Shown here: piece after piece, positions 1 through 5,808 of the stretch
Position numbering within the stretch: the first letter of the stretch is position 1
Layout: the number at the start of each line of letters is the position of its first letter
Assembly (NCBI GenBank): GCA_900549245.1
Contig: URNQ01000067.1
Coordinates: 1-8,237 of the forward strand
Origin: an uncultured Collinsella sp.
GTDB lineage: Bacteria > Actinomycetota > Coriobacteriia > Coriobacteriales > Coriobacteriaceae
Length of the DNA stretch: 8,237 nucleotides
Direction of reading: 5' to 3'
Translations under genes and position numbers: made by a program
The notes under the pieces: generated by a model
What the model saw: the letters and a program-made list of their open reading frames with translations, nothing else
What the model was told of the DNA's origin: nothing
Database searches by the model: none

Positions 1-1
1 C

Positions 2-697
2 CTCGCATATGACGGCACGCGCAACGCGACGCTCACCGAGCACCGCATGTTCTCCTCGACGGACTGCCCATGCGCGTGGCTACATGCCCGCATGGGCCAG
101 CTCGCATCCGAGGTGAACACGATCCTCGACGGAGGCAGCGCCCCGACCGTCGCGCCGTCGGCCCCCGCATCGCAACCGAATGCCGACGGCAAGGAGGGCA
201 CGGGGTTCAACGGCACTTACCGCTGCACGGTCGATTGCCTCAACGTGCGCGACGCGCCGTCGCTTTCAGGCTCCGTAGTCGCCTCCTACGGCAAGGGCGA
301 GACGGTCAACCTCGACGACTGGTACTGCATCGCAGACGGCTACGTCTGGGGACGCTACACCAGCAACAGCGGCCATACGCGCTACATCGCCGTGGGCAAG
401 CCCACAGGCGGATACGACCCGAACGACTTCCTCGTGCGTGATGGCACGGAGCGGGCACAGGCGGGTCACTCGGCCGGCACCTACCGCATCTGCGTGGATG
501 CCCTCAACGTTCGCTCCGGCGCGGGCACGGGCTACTCGACCGTGGCCACCTATCATCGCAGGGAGACCGTTGCGCTCGATGGCACGTTCGCATCAGCCGA
601 CGGCTATGTTTGGGGCCGCTACACGGGTGGTTCCGGCTACAAGCGCTGGATCGCCGTCGAAACCGCCTCTGGCGAGAAGTACGCCGAGAGGGTGTAG
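2..697 (+). CDS. N-acetylmuramoyl-L-alanine amidase with two C-terminal SH3b repeats (5' end outside window)
   Basis: Cuts the amide bond between muramic acid and L-alanine in peptidoglycan; either a phage endolysin or an autolysin. The frame is open from the first bases, so the N-terminus lies outside the window and 231 residues are visible. Residues 13-24 read EHRMFSSTDCPC. The His14 and Cys22 spacing of eight fits the last two zinc ligands of the Amidase_2 (T7 lysozyme) family, and TDCP is the family's usual end. A Ser/Ala/Pro-rich linker (about 45-70) leads to two bacterial SH3 repeats at about 71-134 and 159-224. Each opens GTYR, has a V-D-x-LNVR strand and ends DGYVWGRYT...I-A-V. The last base is 3 bases before the next gene, so the two are probably co-transcribed. 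GC is clearly higher than in the sugar operon to the right. Amidase identity is fairly sure; phage versus host origin cannot be decided from this fragment. Confidence 0.85.
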   Translation, partial: LAYDGTRNATLTEHRMFSSTDCPCAWLHARMGQLASEVNTILDGGSAPTVAPSAPASQPNADGKEGTGFNGTYRCTVDCLNVRDAPSLSGSVVASYGKGETVNLDDWYCIADGYVWGRYTSNSGHTRYIAVGKPTGGYDPNDFLVRDGTERAQAGHSAGTYRICVDALNVRSGAGTGYSTVATYHRRETVALDGTFASADGYVWGRYTGGSGYKRWIAVETASGEKYAERV

Positions 698-700
698 GCG

Positions 701-1012
701 ATGCCGTATCCAAGCCCAGCCGACGAAGACCGCAACGGCGGGTGCGGCCCGCTTGCGGCGGCGGTGCTCCTGCTGATCATCGTGTTCGCCGCCGCCTCAT
801 GCGCCAGGCAGGCCATGGGAGCGCAGGAGATGACCGTATCGTCGGCCCGTACCGACGGCCCGATCTATGACCTGCCAGATGATGTGCACCAGGAAATCGT
901 GTGCGACAAGCTCAACCGCGAGTACCTTCTGCTCACGACAGACGAGGGCGGCGTGTACCTCATGCCGTACCTCGACGAGCACGGTGACCAGGCGATTATG
1001 CCGCAAGCCTAG
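701..1012 (+). CDS. Small membrane-anchored protein, DUF6440-like C-terminus
   Basis: A 103-residue protein of unknown function. The start ATG is 3 bases after the amidase stop and has a GAGAGGG ribosome site about 8 bases upstream, inside the end of the amidase gene. A short charged head (1-16) is followed by one hydrophobic segment (about 17-33, GPLAAAVLLLIIVFAAAS) ending at Cys34. That could be a membrane anchor or a poor lipobox. The C-terminal part (about 64-103) has the pattern EIVCDK...REYLLLT..GGVYLMPYLDEHGD, which resembles the short DUF6440 proteins often found near phage genes. This family link is from memory of the pattern and is tentative. Position after an amidase would suit a lysis accessory or a small holin-like protein, but a single-pass protein with a folded C-terminal domain is not a typical holin. 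Confidence 0.6.
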   Translation: MPYPSPADEDRNGGCGPLAAAVLLLIIVFAAASCARQAMGAQEMTVSSARTDGPIYDLPDDVHQEIVCDKLNREYLLLTTDEGGVYLMPYLDEHGDQAIMPQA

Positions 1013-1099
1013 CGCGTGGTATCCTAAGTAGAACGATCGTCCCGAACGAGCATATTTCGGTTCGAGAAGTTGTTCGAACGGGGCACCATTTAAAATGAG

Positions 1100-1131
1100 A
1101 AGCCCGTTATCCTCACGATAGCGGGCTTTTT
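1100..1131 (+). terminator. Rho-independent terminator within repeat A copy 1
   Basis: Stem AGCCCGTTATC (1101-1111) pairs with GATAGCGGGCT (1117-1127) with one G-U pair, loop CTCAC, followed by five T on the plus strand. It lies 88 bases after the DUF6440-like gene and would end the amidase transcript. The minus strand also has a weak T tract beyond the stem (TCTCATTTT). Confidence 0.85.
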
Positions 1132-1142
1132 GCTGCCATGCG

Positions 1143-1159
1143 CCGGGATTCGAACCCGA
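1143..1159 (-). other. tRNA T-arm-like motif in repeat A copy 1
   Basis: On the minus strand the 17 bases read TCGGG-TTCGAAT-CCCGG: a 5-bp stem with one T-G pair and a canonical 7-base T-loop, with the G53-C61 closing pair. The next seven bases (CGCATGG) could be a 3' acceptor strand, but there is no CCA and no matching D-arm, anticodon arm or 5' acceptor strand upstream. It is therefore at most a 3' tRNA remnant, not a tRNA gene. Copy 2 (2516-2532) has a changed loop and a weaker stem. Confidence 0.45.
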
Positions 1160-1202
1160 CAGGGTGCGGAGCTGAGGAAACGCAAAGCGTTTCCCAGCGC
1201 AG

Positions 1203-1268
1203 CGCGCAAGGAGCGGAGCGACGCAGCGAAAGCGAGCGGCGCCAGCCGCACGGGGACATCCCGCTGGG
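1203..1268. repeat. Intergenic repeat unit B, copy 1
   Basis: A 66-base GC-rich unit with many GCG/AGCG steps, ending ACATCCCGCTGGG. It matches 2386-2451 without gaps at 56 of 66 positions. Here B follows A after 18 bases; at the other locus B comes before A. It is followed by GGGGTACCA and an A-rich spacer before the terminator at 1287-1321. This resembles the GGGGCACCATTTAAAA that starts unit A. Confidence 0.75.
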
Positions 1269-1286
1269 GTACCAACTCAAAAATGT

Positions 1287-1327
1287 ACGAACCCGCCGGA
1301 TGTAAGGTCCGGCGGGTTCGTTCTTTT
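1287..1327. terminator. Strong bidirectional terminator
   Basis: A perfect 14-bp stem (1287-1300 with 1308-1321; core GAACCCGCCGGA) with a 7-base loop TGTAAGG. The plus strand continues TCTTTTT. The minus strand continues ACATTTTTG, which places it to end the broken flavodoxin-ferredoxin gene whose stop is at 1365. Confidence 0.9.
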
Positions 1328-1364
1328 TGCCGTTATAAAACGAAAAGTACTCAATGCCCTTGCG

Positions 1365-2121
1365 CTAGATAAACAGCTCGCACTCCTTCCGCTCGCCACA
1401 GACTTTGCTGAGCATCTTAGTGGCAGCAGAGAGCATGACAGGATTTAGCCCACGCGCGCCCCGCGGACATACGGCAACGCAGCGCATGCAAGAGATGCAG
1501 GCCTTTTTATCCACCCGCTTGGGATCGTCTTTGTCGATAGCGCCAACGGGACACGCCGTGGGACAAAGCGGCGGTTTACTCCTTTGTGGCCTTAGGCACC
1601 ATACCGGTGCCCCCGGCCTTCTTATAGGGACGATTGCCCGGAATAGCCAGATTGGAAGCATCTCCTGCAGATATCTTTTGCTGAATCTGATCCGCAAACC
1701 CAGCGAGCTGCGCCGCGTCCTGCGCATCTGGCCGACCGGCGGCAAACTGGCGAACAATAGAATGCTCGGCGATGGCAGAAACCGCCGCGATCACCCGAAA
1801 ACCCGCACCCTTTGCCGCATCCTCAAGCTCGACCAGCGTGTCCTCATACGCACGATTTCCGTAAACACAAACCAGAACCGCCTGCGCACCGTTTCCTCGC
1901 ATCATACCCAAGCGCTCAGCGGCCACAGCCGGGACTCGCCCACCATACGAGGGCACCGCAATCACGGCTACATCCTCTTTTGTCATCGCAACCGTGCGAA
2001 AACCAAGCCCGCTATCTGTCAGGTCTACAGCAACGGTTTCCCCTTCCAACGCATTGGCGATGTAGCCAGACACCTTTTCTGTTCCACCCGTCGGGCTAAA
2101 CACGATATCGAATACCCTCAT
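1365..2121 (-). pseudogene. EFR1-like flavodoxin-ferredoxin, frameshifted
   Basis: An electron-transfer protein of the flavodoxin plus 2x[4Fe-4S] ferredoxin type, broken in the middle. The first frame starts best at ATG 2121 (MRVFDIVFSPTGGTEKV, the FMN phosphate-binding loop being SPTGGTEK), with GGGG 11 bases upstream; an in-frame extension to 2172 is unlikely. It runs through a flavodoxin fold (VAVIAVPSYGGRVP, VLVCVYGNRAYEDTL) to PKATKE and stops at 1576. The ferredoxin part continues in another frame from about 1575 to the stop at 1365: LCPTACPVGAID, then an intact KACISCMRCVAVCPRGA. A normal first cluster would need 18 bases between the GAG codon and the third cysteine codon; only 13 are present, so about 5 bases are lost together with the first two cysteines. 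The protein cannot build its first cluster even if frameshifting occurred. Family call sure; substrate or partner unknown. Confidence 0.85.
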
Positions 2122-2246
2122 CGGATAATCATCCCCTATATGAACAAACGCCCGAAACGTCCGCATGCCCAAAATAGGTTACAACTTTCAAGATGCCCCG
2201 TGCGAAACGCTCACTCGGCCGCAAGTTCAAAGAAGGTCCAAGCGGC

Positions 2247-2278
2247 AAAAAAGGGGCCTCGCACATGCAAGACCCCTT
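2247..2278 (-). terminator. Terminator after the glutamine synthetase 3' fragment
   Basis: On the minus strand AAGGGGTCTTGCA pairs with TGCGAGGCCCCTT (several G-U pairs) and runs directly into six T. It lies about 24 bases after the stop of the fragment at 2303. Its core (GGGGTC..GCAT...GCG.GGCCCC) resembles the terminator at 8138-8168 after the other glutamine synthetase end, so the two may be homologous. Confidence 0.88.
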
Positions 2279-2302
2279 CGCACACAAAATCAGACGTGTC
2301 TG

Positions 2303-2385
2303 TTACACATAGAACAGGATGTCGTCGTAGGTCGGGACCGGCCAGCAGTCGGCGGCCACGATCTCCTCCATGGCGTCCACGGCGA
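2303..2385 (-). pseudogene. 3'-end fragment of a type III glutamine synthetase gene
   Basis: Read on the minus strand, the last codons give VAVDAMEEIVAADCWPVPTY followed by DDILFYV and a TAA stop (2303-2305). The W-P-x-P-T-Y-x-D-[IL]-L-F-x-V ending is the C-terminus of type III glutamine synthetases (GlnN/GlnA3). Upstream of about 2386 the frame runs into repeat B, so nothing of the catalytic domains is present and there is no start codon. The 40 bases 2303-2342 match 8198-8237 at 38 positions, 33 of them in a row (2310-2342 and 8205-8237). It keeps a stop and its own terminator. This is a remnant made by duplication or by insertion of an element at the 3' end of the intact gene to the right; family assignment rests on the short C-terminus. 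Confidence 0.75.
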
Positions 2386-2451
2386 CGCGCAAGGAGCGAA
2401 GCGACGCGGCGGAAGCGGGCAATGCCAACCGCACGCGAACATCCCGCTGGG
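2386..2451. repeat. Intergenic repeat unit B, copy 2
   Basis: Ungapped match to 1203-1268 (56/66). It begins exactly where the glutamine synthetase fragment stops making sense and runs into unit A copy 2 with one base between, so the order is B-A here and A-B at the first locus. Confidence 0.75.
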
Positions 2452-2452
2452 T

Positions 2453-2557
2453 GGGGCATCATTTAAAACGAGAAGCCCGTTATCCTCACGATAGCGGGCT
2501 TTTTGCTGCCATGCGCCGGGATTCGAGCCCAACAGGATGCGGAGCCGAGGAAACGCA
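2453..2557. repeat. Intergenic repeat unit A, copy 2
   Basis: Same orientation as 1080-1184, about 99 of 105 positions identical. It includes the identical terminator hairpin (2474-2500 plus T tract to 2504) and a degraded T-arm motif (2516-2532; loop CTCGAAT on the minus strand, stem weakened). The two A copies lie 1373 bases apart and flank the broken flavodoxin-ferredoxin gene and the glutamine synthetase fragment. Confidence 0.8.
2474..2504 (+). terminator. Terminator hairpin within repeat A copy 2
   Basis: Same 11-bp stem and CTCAC loop as at 1101-1127, with five T on the plus strand. No plus-strand gene lies just upstream, so its function here is unclear. On the minus strand (tail TCTCGTTTT) it could be a back-up end for the serine hydrolase operon. 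Confidence 0.7.
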
Positions 2558-2638
2558 TATACGCTTCGACCCTAACAAGTGATTGACTTAGTCCCTAGCA
2601 ATACGATATCTGAGACGTTCGTATCGAAAAACATTGCC

Positions 2639-2658
2639 TGGAGACAGCTCCGTCTCCA
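2639..2658 (-). terminator. Weak hairpin after the serine hydrolase gene
   Basis: TGGAGAC (2639-2645) pairs with GTCTCCA (2652-2658), loop of 6. On the minus strand it is followed by GGCAATGTTTTT, so the T tract is about 8 bases away and termination is doubtful. It lies 50 bases beyond the serine hydrolase stop. The rest of 2558-2707 shows no gene or clear signal. Confidence 0.35.
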
Positions 2659-2707
2659 TTTACCGTGATGTTGGCAAACTTTCTTATCAATTGCACGTCT
2701 TGAAAAA

Positions 2708-4207
2708 TTACCCCAACTTCAAAATCGCTGTGAGTTCCGAGGGTGCCGGAAAACAGCACATTCCCTCAACTCGCACCCTGCACACAGCATAAATACCTCC
2801 GATCTGCACATCGATAAAACAGCGCCGTGTGTAGTCCAGCTCCCTGGTCTCGATTTGTAAACTTGTTGGCGAAGTCCAGGCATACGCTGCAAACAACTTG
2901 CGAACATCCCATGCGGGGGCATCGTCCCTCTCAGCTTCATGAGTTACAAAAGGAAAGAGGTCTCCGGCTCCGACCCCATCGCCCGATTTACAAACCCAAG
3001 ACTTGTAGCCGGCCCTCACGCCGTACTCACGACCATCGCGCAACAGAGACAAATCCAGCTCATTCTCATGAAATCGAATATCAATCTCTTCAAAATCCCC
3101 GAAAATGCAATGATGAATGCCCTCGAGGCGTAATGAGCTCAAACGTCCGCCAGAAGCCAACCCAACTGGCACGGGAATGCTATCGAAGTCACGTTCGGAA
3201 GCCACCGTTTCCCGAACACTAGACTCTTTGAACAATACCTCATACAGCGGATCAAGCAGCGCCTTACTTCCTGTCGTGGAACTCGAGCAGGCGATGACAA
3301 GGCCATCTGTGGGCCGTATGTAGCACAGCTGCCCAAAAAGACCAGAGCATCTGAACCCGCCACGCCGGCACATCCAGAACTGGTATCCATAGCCATTGCT
3401 GTCTTCAGTCGCCTCAGACGGATAAAAGGGGCTCGTTTCCACCTGAATTTTCGTCGCCTCGGCAACCCATTCCGCGGGAATGATCTGTTCCCCACGCCAC
3501 TTGCCGCCATCTAGCAAACATTGACCAAACTTAGCCAAATCCGGTGTCGAAAGGTGAAGACCAAAACCTCCGGTCGTATGACCGGCTTGATCCTCTTCCC
3601 ACCACCAATTTCTAATGCCTAACGGCGTAAACAAACGTTTGGCGAGATAATCGGATTCTTTCGTTCCACTTATGCGTTGCACGAGCATGCTCAATAAATG
3701 TGAACACAGCGAATCGTAGTGAAAGACCTCGCCCGGCTTCCAGTCAAACTCACGATGAAGAACCTCATGTGCCCAGTCGTCTCCCACGCCAATATACGAA
3801 AGGTCACTCTCCTGCCCCATCGTCATAGTCAGCAAATTGCGAACCGTCACATTGTGAAAGCGCTCATCCGCAATCTCGCCTTCATATTCCGGGAAGTATG
3901 AAATCCAGCGATCGGTCAGCGACAGCCGTCCTTCATTCACCAACATCCCGACAGCGACCGAGGTAAAGGACTTAGTCACAGAATAGAGCGGGTGAACGTG
4001 TTCGAGGGCGAACGGCGCAGCCGCATGCTCGAAGACGACTTCACCATCTTGTCGGACCACGACTGAGCGGACTTCCACACCCGCGGACCTCCACGCCGCA
4101 AGGCACGCCTCGCCCATCTTATTGTCAAAGATAATATTAGGCACCCTCAACCACTGCCTCTCGAACGAAATCAGTACAAGATGAGGTCGCCCTCGACGCT
4201 TATTCAA
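2708..4207 (-). CDS. Cytoplasmic serine hydrolase, class C beta-lactamase fold
   Basis: Predicted acyl-serine hydrolase (esterase/amidase/beta-lactamase-related, Pfam Beta-lactamase type); its substrate is unknown. Of 499 residues the first about 330 form the catalytic domain. The nucleophile motif SxxK is SVTK (76-79) in HPLYSVTKSFTSVAVG. The second motif is Tyr164 in FHYDSLCSHLL, Y-x-S rather than the Y-x-N of true class C enzymes. The third region, GLFGQ (289-293) before YIRPTDGLVIA, resembles 6-aminohexanoate-dimer hydrolase relatives rather than a KTG box. Residues about 340-499 form a separate beta-rich C-terminal domain. There is no signal peptide or membrane segment, so it acts inside the cell. 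The TTG start at 4207 has GAGG 6 bases upstream; GTG at codon 22 is an alternative. It starts 63 bases after the PTS stop on the same strand, with no terminator between, so it is the last gene of the sugar operon. Confidence 0.85.
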   Translation of the reverse strand: MNKRRGRPHLVLISFERQWLRVPNIIFDNKMGEACLAAWRSAGVEVRSVVVRQDGEVVFEHAAAPFALEHVHPLYSVTKSFTSVAVGMLVNEGRLSLTDRWISYFPEYEGEIADERFHNVTVRNLLTMTMGQESDLSYIGVGDDWAHEVLHREFDWKPGEVFHYDSLCSHLLSMLVQRISGTKESDYLAKRLFTPLGIRNWWWEEDQAGHTTGGFGLHLSTPDLAKFGQCLLDGGKWRGEQIIPAEWVAEATKIQVETSPFYPSEATEDSNGYGYQFWMCRRGGFRCSGLFGQLCYIRPTDGLVIACSSSTTGSKALLDPLYEVLFKESSVRETVASERDFDSIPVPVGLASGGRLSSLRLEGIHHCIFGDFEEIDIRFHENELDLSLLRDGREYGVRAGYKSWVCKSGDGVGAGDLFPFVTHEAERDDAPAWDVRKLFAAYAWTSPTSLQIETRELDYTRRCFIDVQIGGIYAVCRVRVEGMCCFPAPSELTAILKLG

Positions 4208-4270
4208 GGACGACCTCGTCTAATTGCTGGCGCGCGGGGAAATACTTGTCCCGCAGCTCCACTTCTTTGG

Positions 4271-5740
4271 CTACTTTGCAGCCTCTACCGCCGGCACGTC
4301 CTCCTTGTACGTCGCATACGTAAGCAGGAACGAAATCACGCTGGAAACCACGATGGCTATGATTACGTAAATCAGGTAGTTCGCGCCCATTGCACCGGAC
4401 GGGTCAATGAAGCCCGGGAAGGCGCAGAAGCCGCCGCCGGTGAAGGCGAACATCTTGGTGCCAAGAGCGCCGATGATTAGGCCGCCGGGCACAGAGGCGA
4501 TGCAGCTCATGACAAAAGGCTTCTTGCGCGGAAGGGTCACGCCGTAGATGCAGGGCTCAGTGATGCCAAAGAAGAAGCCCGAGATGAACGCCGGCCATGC
4601 AAGCTGCTTGAGCTTTTCGTCCTTAGTCTTCAGAAGAATGGCAAGGACGGCAAGGGACTGAGCATACGAGCAAACCATGTACGGTGCCATGACAATATCC
4701 CAGCCCTGGGAGGCAATGTTCACCAGCATGAGAGCAATGACACTCCAGTGGAAGCCGAAGATGACCATAGGCTGCCAAATGGCAGTAAGCACGATGCCGC
4801 CGAGCGCGCCGCCGATGACAGGCAAGCTGTAGAGGGAGTTAAACAGTAAGCTCATGAGGTTCGTGATCAGGGTGGCAATCGGGCCAATAATCAAATAGGT
4901 AGCGGGGACCATCACAACGAGCACGCACGTAGGCACAAAGAAGAACTTTACATACTCAGAGAAATGCTTGCGGCACCACTTCTCCAGCTTTGCCGCGAAC
5001 CAAACAGAGATGATAATCGGAATGACAGAGCTCGTATAACCCGAAGACGGCATGATGACGGGTATGCCGAGGAAAGTCGTGTAGTAGTTCATGGCAAAGG
5101 GAGTGCCGGCAAGCACCGTTCCCAAAACATCGCCAGATGTGATGTTGACCATCGTCGGATACGTAAGTGCGATACCGAGCGTCATGCCAACGAACTCACT
5201 ACAGCCAAACTTCTTTGCCGCGGTATAGCCAAGGATAATCGGCAGGAAGTAGAAGAAGCCGTCACCAGCCGCAAATAGAATCTGGTACAAGCCATCTGTC
5301 GCCGTAATCCATCCAAGGGCGACGAGAATACTCAAAACACCCTTGATCATGCCCGCGGCACACAGCACCGCAAGAATCGGCTGGATTACGCCCGAAATAG
5401 TATCGATAAGGGCACTAACAACGTTTCCTTTCTTGACGGGCTCACCATCAAGATTAACCTCGCCCAGCCCCTCGACACCAGAAGCGGCAACCGCGGCATC
5501 GTAAACATCCTCAATCACATTGATGCCGACAACAACCTGATACTGGCCATTCGCGTTGATTACTTGAATGACGCCTTTATGAGATTCAATTGCCTTAGTA
5601 TCGGCCTTCGCATCGTCTCGCAGCTTGAAACGTAGACGCGTCATGCAGTGCGAGATGCTCAGGATGTTTTCCTTACCGCCGACGAGGCCAACTACGTCCT
5701 CGCCGAGCTTGCGATTTGCAAGCTCTTTGCTTTCGCTCAT
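4271..5740 (-). CDS. PTS transporter EIIBC, glucose/beta-glucoside/trehalose superfamily
   Basis: Imports a sugar through the membrane while phosphorylating it. Domain order is EIIB (about 1-90) then EIIC (about 105-480), 489 residues. The EIIB phosphorylation site is Cys32 in ISHCMTRLRFKL. EIIC carries about ten hydrophobic segments and the conserved GITEPCIYGVTLP loop. There is no EIIA domain and none is encoded nearby, so a general EIIA must donate phosphate in trans. The ATG at 5740 is chosen because GGGAGG lies 6 bases upstream; an in-frame TTG at 5767 would add nine residues but lacks this site. It begins 68 bases after the glycosidase stop, the gap holding a small hairpin (CGACCT/AGGTCG, 5756-5772). 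With a GH4 enzyme of the alpha type and a TreR-like repressor, the likely substrate is trehalose or another alpha-glucoside; specificity cannot be read from EIIC itself. Confidence 0.92.
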   Translation of the reverse strand: MSESKELANRKLGEDVVGLVGGKENILSISHCMTRLRFKLRDDAKADTKAIESHKGVIQVINANGQYQVVVGINVIEDVYDAAVAASGVEGLGEVNLDGEPVKKGNVVSALIDTISGVIQPILAVLCAAGMIKGVLSILVALGWITATDGLYQILFAAGDGFFYFLPIILGYTAAKKFGCSEFVGMTLGIALTYPTMVNITSGDVLGTVLAGTPFAMNYYTTFLGIPVIMPSSGYTSSVIPIIISVWFAAKLEKWCRKHFSEYVKFFFVPTCVLVVMVPATYLIIGPIATLITNLMSLLFNSLYSLPVIGGALGGIVLTAIWQPMVIFGFHWSVIALMLVNIASQGWDIVMAPYMVCSYAQSLAVLAILLKTKDEKLKQLAWPAFISGFFFGITEPCIYGVTLPRKKPFVMSCIASVPGGLIIGALGTKMFAFTGGGFCAFPGFIDPSGAMGANYLIYVIIAIVVSSVISFLLTYATYKEDVPAVEAAK

Positions 5741-5808
5741 GGTTTTCCTCCCATGCGACCTGTCCAAGGTCGGCCGCCCGCCATCATTCGCTAAATTGAT
5801 TTCCGATA

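Larger units (their letters stand above)
1080..1184. repeat. Intergenic repeat unit A, copy 1 (terminator plus T-arm-like motif)
   Basis: About 105 bases that recur at 2453-2557 in the same orientation with about 6 mismatches and no gaps. It begins GGGGCACCATTTAAAA, carries a perfect-looking terminator hairpin (1101-1127), then a tRNA T-arm-like motif on the minus strand (1143-1159), and ends in GAGGAAACGC. It continues here into a small perfect palindrome, GGAAACGC-aaa-GCGTTTCC (1176-1194). Short open frames run through it but show no coding signs. Confidence 0.8.

Noticed and set aside
1130..1215. A complete tRNA gene on the minus strand around the T-arm motif
   Set aside because: No anticodon stem-loop, D-arm or pairing 5' acceptor strand could be found upstream, and CCA is absent.
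1090..1372. Short open frames on both strands within repeats A and B (also 2165-2582)
   Set aside because: They run through terminator hairpins and repeat units and differ between copies; no ribosome sites of note.
2121..2172. Upstream start at 2172 for the flavodoxin-ferredoxin
   Set aside because: The flavodoxin fold begins right at MRVFDIVFSPTGGTEK (2121) and the added 17 residues have no family likeness.
1405..2466. Long plus-strand open frame of 353 codons
   Set aside because: It is antisense to the flavodoxin-ferredoxin gene, crosses terminators and repeats, and its translation has no recognisable domain and an odd, Arg/Pro/Ser-rich make-up.
2601..2624. Inverted repeat ATACGA...TCGTAT as an operator or terminator
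   Set aside because: Only six base pairs, 12-base gap, no T tract and no nearby promoter; easily due to chance.
5740..5767. TTG start at 5767 for EIIBC, adding nine residues
   Set aside because: The ATG at 5740 has a strong GGGAGG at proper distance and matches the normal start of the EIIB domain.
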